Positions 62,651 through 64,000 of a stretch of 64,000 nt of DNA are shown piece by piece. Location of the stretch: the NCBI GenBank assembly GCA_964498725.1, contig CAZCHS010000006.1, positions 1-64,000 on the forward strand, in the 5' to 3' direction. The translations under genes were made by a program, and so were the position numbers. The notes below the pieces were generated by a model. It did not search any database. It saw only the letters and a list, made by a program, of their open reading frames with translations, and had not been told where the DNA came from. The stretch comes from JAFGTP01 sp964498725. Its GTDB lineage: Bacteria; Fidelibacterota; UBA2242; JAFGTP01. The stretch's first letter is position 1; the number at the start of each line of letters is the position of its first letter.

Positions 62651-63439
62651 ATGGATATTGCTACAATTCTCGGTATTGTTTCAGGTCTTACATTAGTTGC
62701 GATGGCGATTTTAGGTAATGGTGAAATCACAACCTTTTTACATTTGCCATCGCTAATGATTGTTGCCGGCGGAACCGGCGCTGCCATTTTTGTCAATTTT
62801 GCCATGAAAGAAGTTTTCGGTGTTATGAAAGTCGTTCGAAAGGTCTTTACCGATGACGGGCGTTCAGAAGTGGAAACTATTGAAGTTTTTGAAGAACTAG
62901 CCAAGCGCTCAAGACGTGAAGGTATACTGGCAATTGATAAATACCTGTCAAATGTAGAAGATGAATATATGAAAGCGGGGCTTGAGATGGCAGTCGATGG
63001 AACTGAGCCCGAAACAATCAGAGAAATTATGGAATCAGAATTAAATTACTTAATTGAAAGACATAAAAAAGGACAGCAAATATTTATATCATTAGGGACC
63101 TATTCGCCGGCTTTTGGAATGATTGGTACATTGATAGGTCTTATTAATATGCTCCAGGGGCTGGAAGACCCTTCATCTTTGGGTGAAGGAATGTCAGTCG
63201 CCCTGATCACTACTTTTTATGGTGCCTTCATGGCCAATTTGTTGTTTTTGCCGATTGCCGGTAAACTCAAGATCAGATCAGATCATGAAGTTGTCCACAA
63301 AGAAATGGTCATAGAAGGAGTTTTGGCAATCCAAATGGGTGAACACCCGAAAAATCTGGTCAGAAAATTACTCAATTTCCTGCCGCCCAATGTCAGGCAG
63401 GAATTTCTAATGGACGAAAGTGATTCGGAAAATGAGTAA
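62651..63439 (+). CDS. motA: Flagellar stator protein MotA
   Basis: 262 residues with four membrane spans, TM1-2 near the N-terminus and TM3-4 around 150-200. FISLGTYSPAFGMIGTLIGLINML with the conserved Pro and VALITTFYGAFMANLLFLPIA are typical. The cytoplasmic loop has ELAKRSRREGILAID and REIMESELNYLIERHK, with charged residues that contact FliG. It forms the ion channel with the adjacent MotB, which overlaps it by 8 bp. AAGAG precedes the ATG. Confidence 0.96.
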   Translation: MDIATILGIVSGLTLVAMAILGNGEITTFLHLPSLMIVAGGTGAAIFVNFAMKEVFGVMKVVRKVFTDDGRSEVETIEVFEELAKRSRREGILAIDKYLSNVEDEYMKAGLEMAVDGTEPETIREIMESELNYLIERHKKGQQIFISLGTYSPAFGMIGTLIGLINMLQGLEDPSSLGEGMSVALITTFYGAFMANLLFLPIAGKLKIRSDHEVVHKEMVIEGVLAIQMGEHPKNLVRKLLNFLPPNVRQEFLMDESDSENE

Positions 63440-64000
63440 GCGAAAAAGAGGAAACAATGATTTTGAAGAGCCATCATCGCCGGCATGGATGACCACCTAT
63501 GGCGATATGATGACATTGTTGCTTTGTTTCTTTATACTGCTTCTCTCTTTTGCCAATGTTGATGAAGTTAAATTTTCTACAGCCATGTATTTTTTACAAG
63601 GCGCCCTTGGGATTTTACCGGAAATGGATTCCACTAACGAAAGTTCCAAAATACAAAAAATGAAAGAAATTAAACTGGAAGAAAATGTCAAAAAAATTGA
63701 TGAAATCAGCCAGGAAATGGGACTTCAGAACGATGTTACCGTAGAGATAACGGAAGGCGGCATGCTTATTCGACTCGGCAGTAAAATCTTATATAAATCC
63801 GGCAGCAGTGTCTTAAAAGAAGAGTCTTACCCCGTTTTAGATGTTGTTGGAGAAACCATTAACAGCGGGGTCCGGGAAGTCATGATAGGAGGACACACCG
63901 ATGACATTCCCATTAGCACGGGAAAATACAGATCAAACTGGGAGCTGTCTGCAGAAAGAGCCATATCAGTCGTCAAATACCTGGTAGATTATGTCGATGT
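63432..64000 (+). CDS. motB: Flagellar stator protein MotB (3' end cut by window)
   Basis: About 189 residues visible. A single membrane span follows the plug region, with the ion-binding Asp25 in AWMTTYGDMMTLLLCFFILL, then a plug-like acidic helix. The OmpA-like peptidoglycan domain begins with MLIRLGSKILYKSGSSVL and contains GGHTDDIPISTGKYRSNWEL. The start ATG at 63432 overlaps motA's stop. The LLLCFF segment resembles Na+-type PomB more than proton-type MotB, though this is only suggestive. The end is beyond the window. Confidence 0.94.
   Translation, partial: MSKRKRGNNDFEEPSSPAWMTTYGDMMTLLLCFFILLLSFANVDEVKFSTAMYFLQGALGILPEMDSTNESSKIQKMKEIKLEENVKKIDEISQEMGLQNDVTVEITEGGMLIRLGSKILYKSGSSVLKEESYPVLDVVGETINSGVREVMIGGHTDDIPISTGKYRSNWELSAERAISVVKYLVDYVD

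Overview
The window is an ordinary chromosomal segment of a motile, Gram-negative-type heterotroph. Outer-envelope and secretion features include several lipoproteins with lipoboxes, a probable outer-membrane barrel protein, TRAP and SLC1-type transporters, and a flagellum. Clear Shine-Dalgarno sequences (AAGGAG, GGAGG) precede most genes, which argues against Bacteroidetes proper. The mix of a tricorn-type S41 protease, Tat-tagged TldD, a large DUF5916-like protein, an EAAT-like symporter and a fliK-flgD-TIGR02530-flgE-motA-motB flagellar cluster fits a deep FCB-group or Calditrichota/KSB1/Marinimicrobia-like bacterium. That placement is inference. I see no prophage, insertion sequence, CRISPR array or rRNA.

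Region 1-9.4 kb (minus strand) is a hexuronate catabolism locus. It reads uxaE-type epimerase, LacI-family regulator, glucuronate isomerase (uxaC), TRAP transporter dctP-dctQ-dctM, SDR fructuronate reductase (uxuB type), then 6-phosphogluconate dehydrogenase running off the left edge. An identical 20-bp LacI-type operator sits in front of both uxaE and lacI, each 22 bp downstream of a TTGCAT box, so the two units look co-regulated. Galacturonate would enter through UxaC to tagaturonate, be epimerised by UxaE to fructuronate and reduced to mannonate. Mannonate dehydratase is not in the window.

Region 9.4-18.2 kb holds a TPR lipoprotein, an overlapping PfkB kinase-mtnA pair, a plus-strand nudix-mnmA-panB-panC run, a secreted protein-LytR_C protein-rsfS group, and a cyclophilin with a changed active site. 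Region 18.2-27.9 kb has a hairpin-rich non-coding stretch, a fructokinase-like PfkB, htpG, a PLD-fold lipoprotein, a TSUP permease, an HDOD protein overlapping a HisKA_2 kinase, a serine racemase/threonine dehydratase-like enzyme and a MATE exporter.

Region 28-46 kb contains the tricorn protease, tldE-tldD, a DUF5916-like protein, malic enzyme, a small secreted coiled-coil protein, an EAAT-like glutamate/aspartate symporter, an isochorismatase-like hydrolase, a small lipoprotein and a fused SWIM-SNF2 helicase. Region 46-54 kb has an initiator tRNA, two multidomain hybrid histidine kinases pointing at each other with a stand-alone receiver, small membrane proteins, a glycosyltransferase and tRNA-Gly.

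Region 54.5-64 kb is flagellar. A lipoprotein gene with a very good sigma-54-type promoter precedes fliK, flgD, a TIGR02530 protein, flgE, motA and motB (cut by the right edge). Helically phased 10-bp TGATAAAATT-like repeats lie in front of both the lipoprotein gene and fliK. Together with a sigma-54-like site in front of fliK, they are the most unusual non-coding signal in the window. Strong stem-loops flank flgE.
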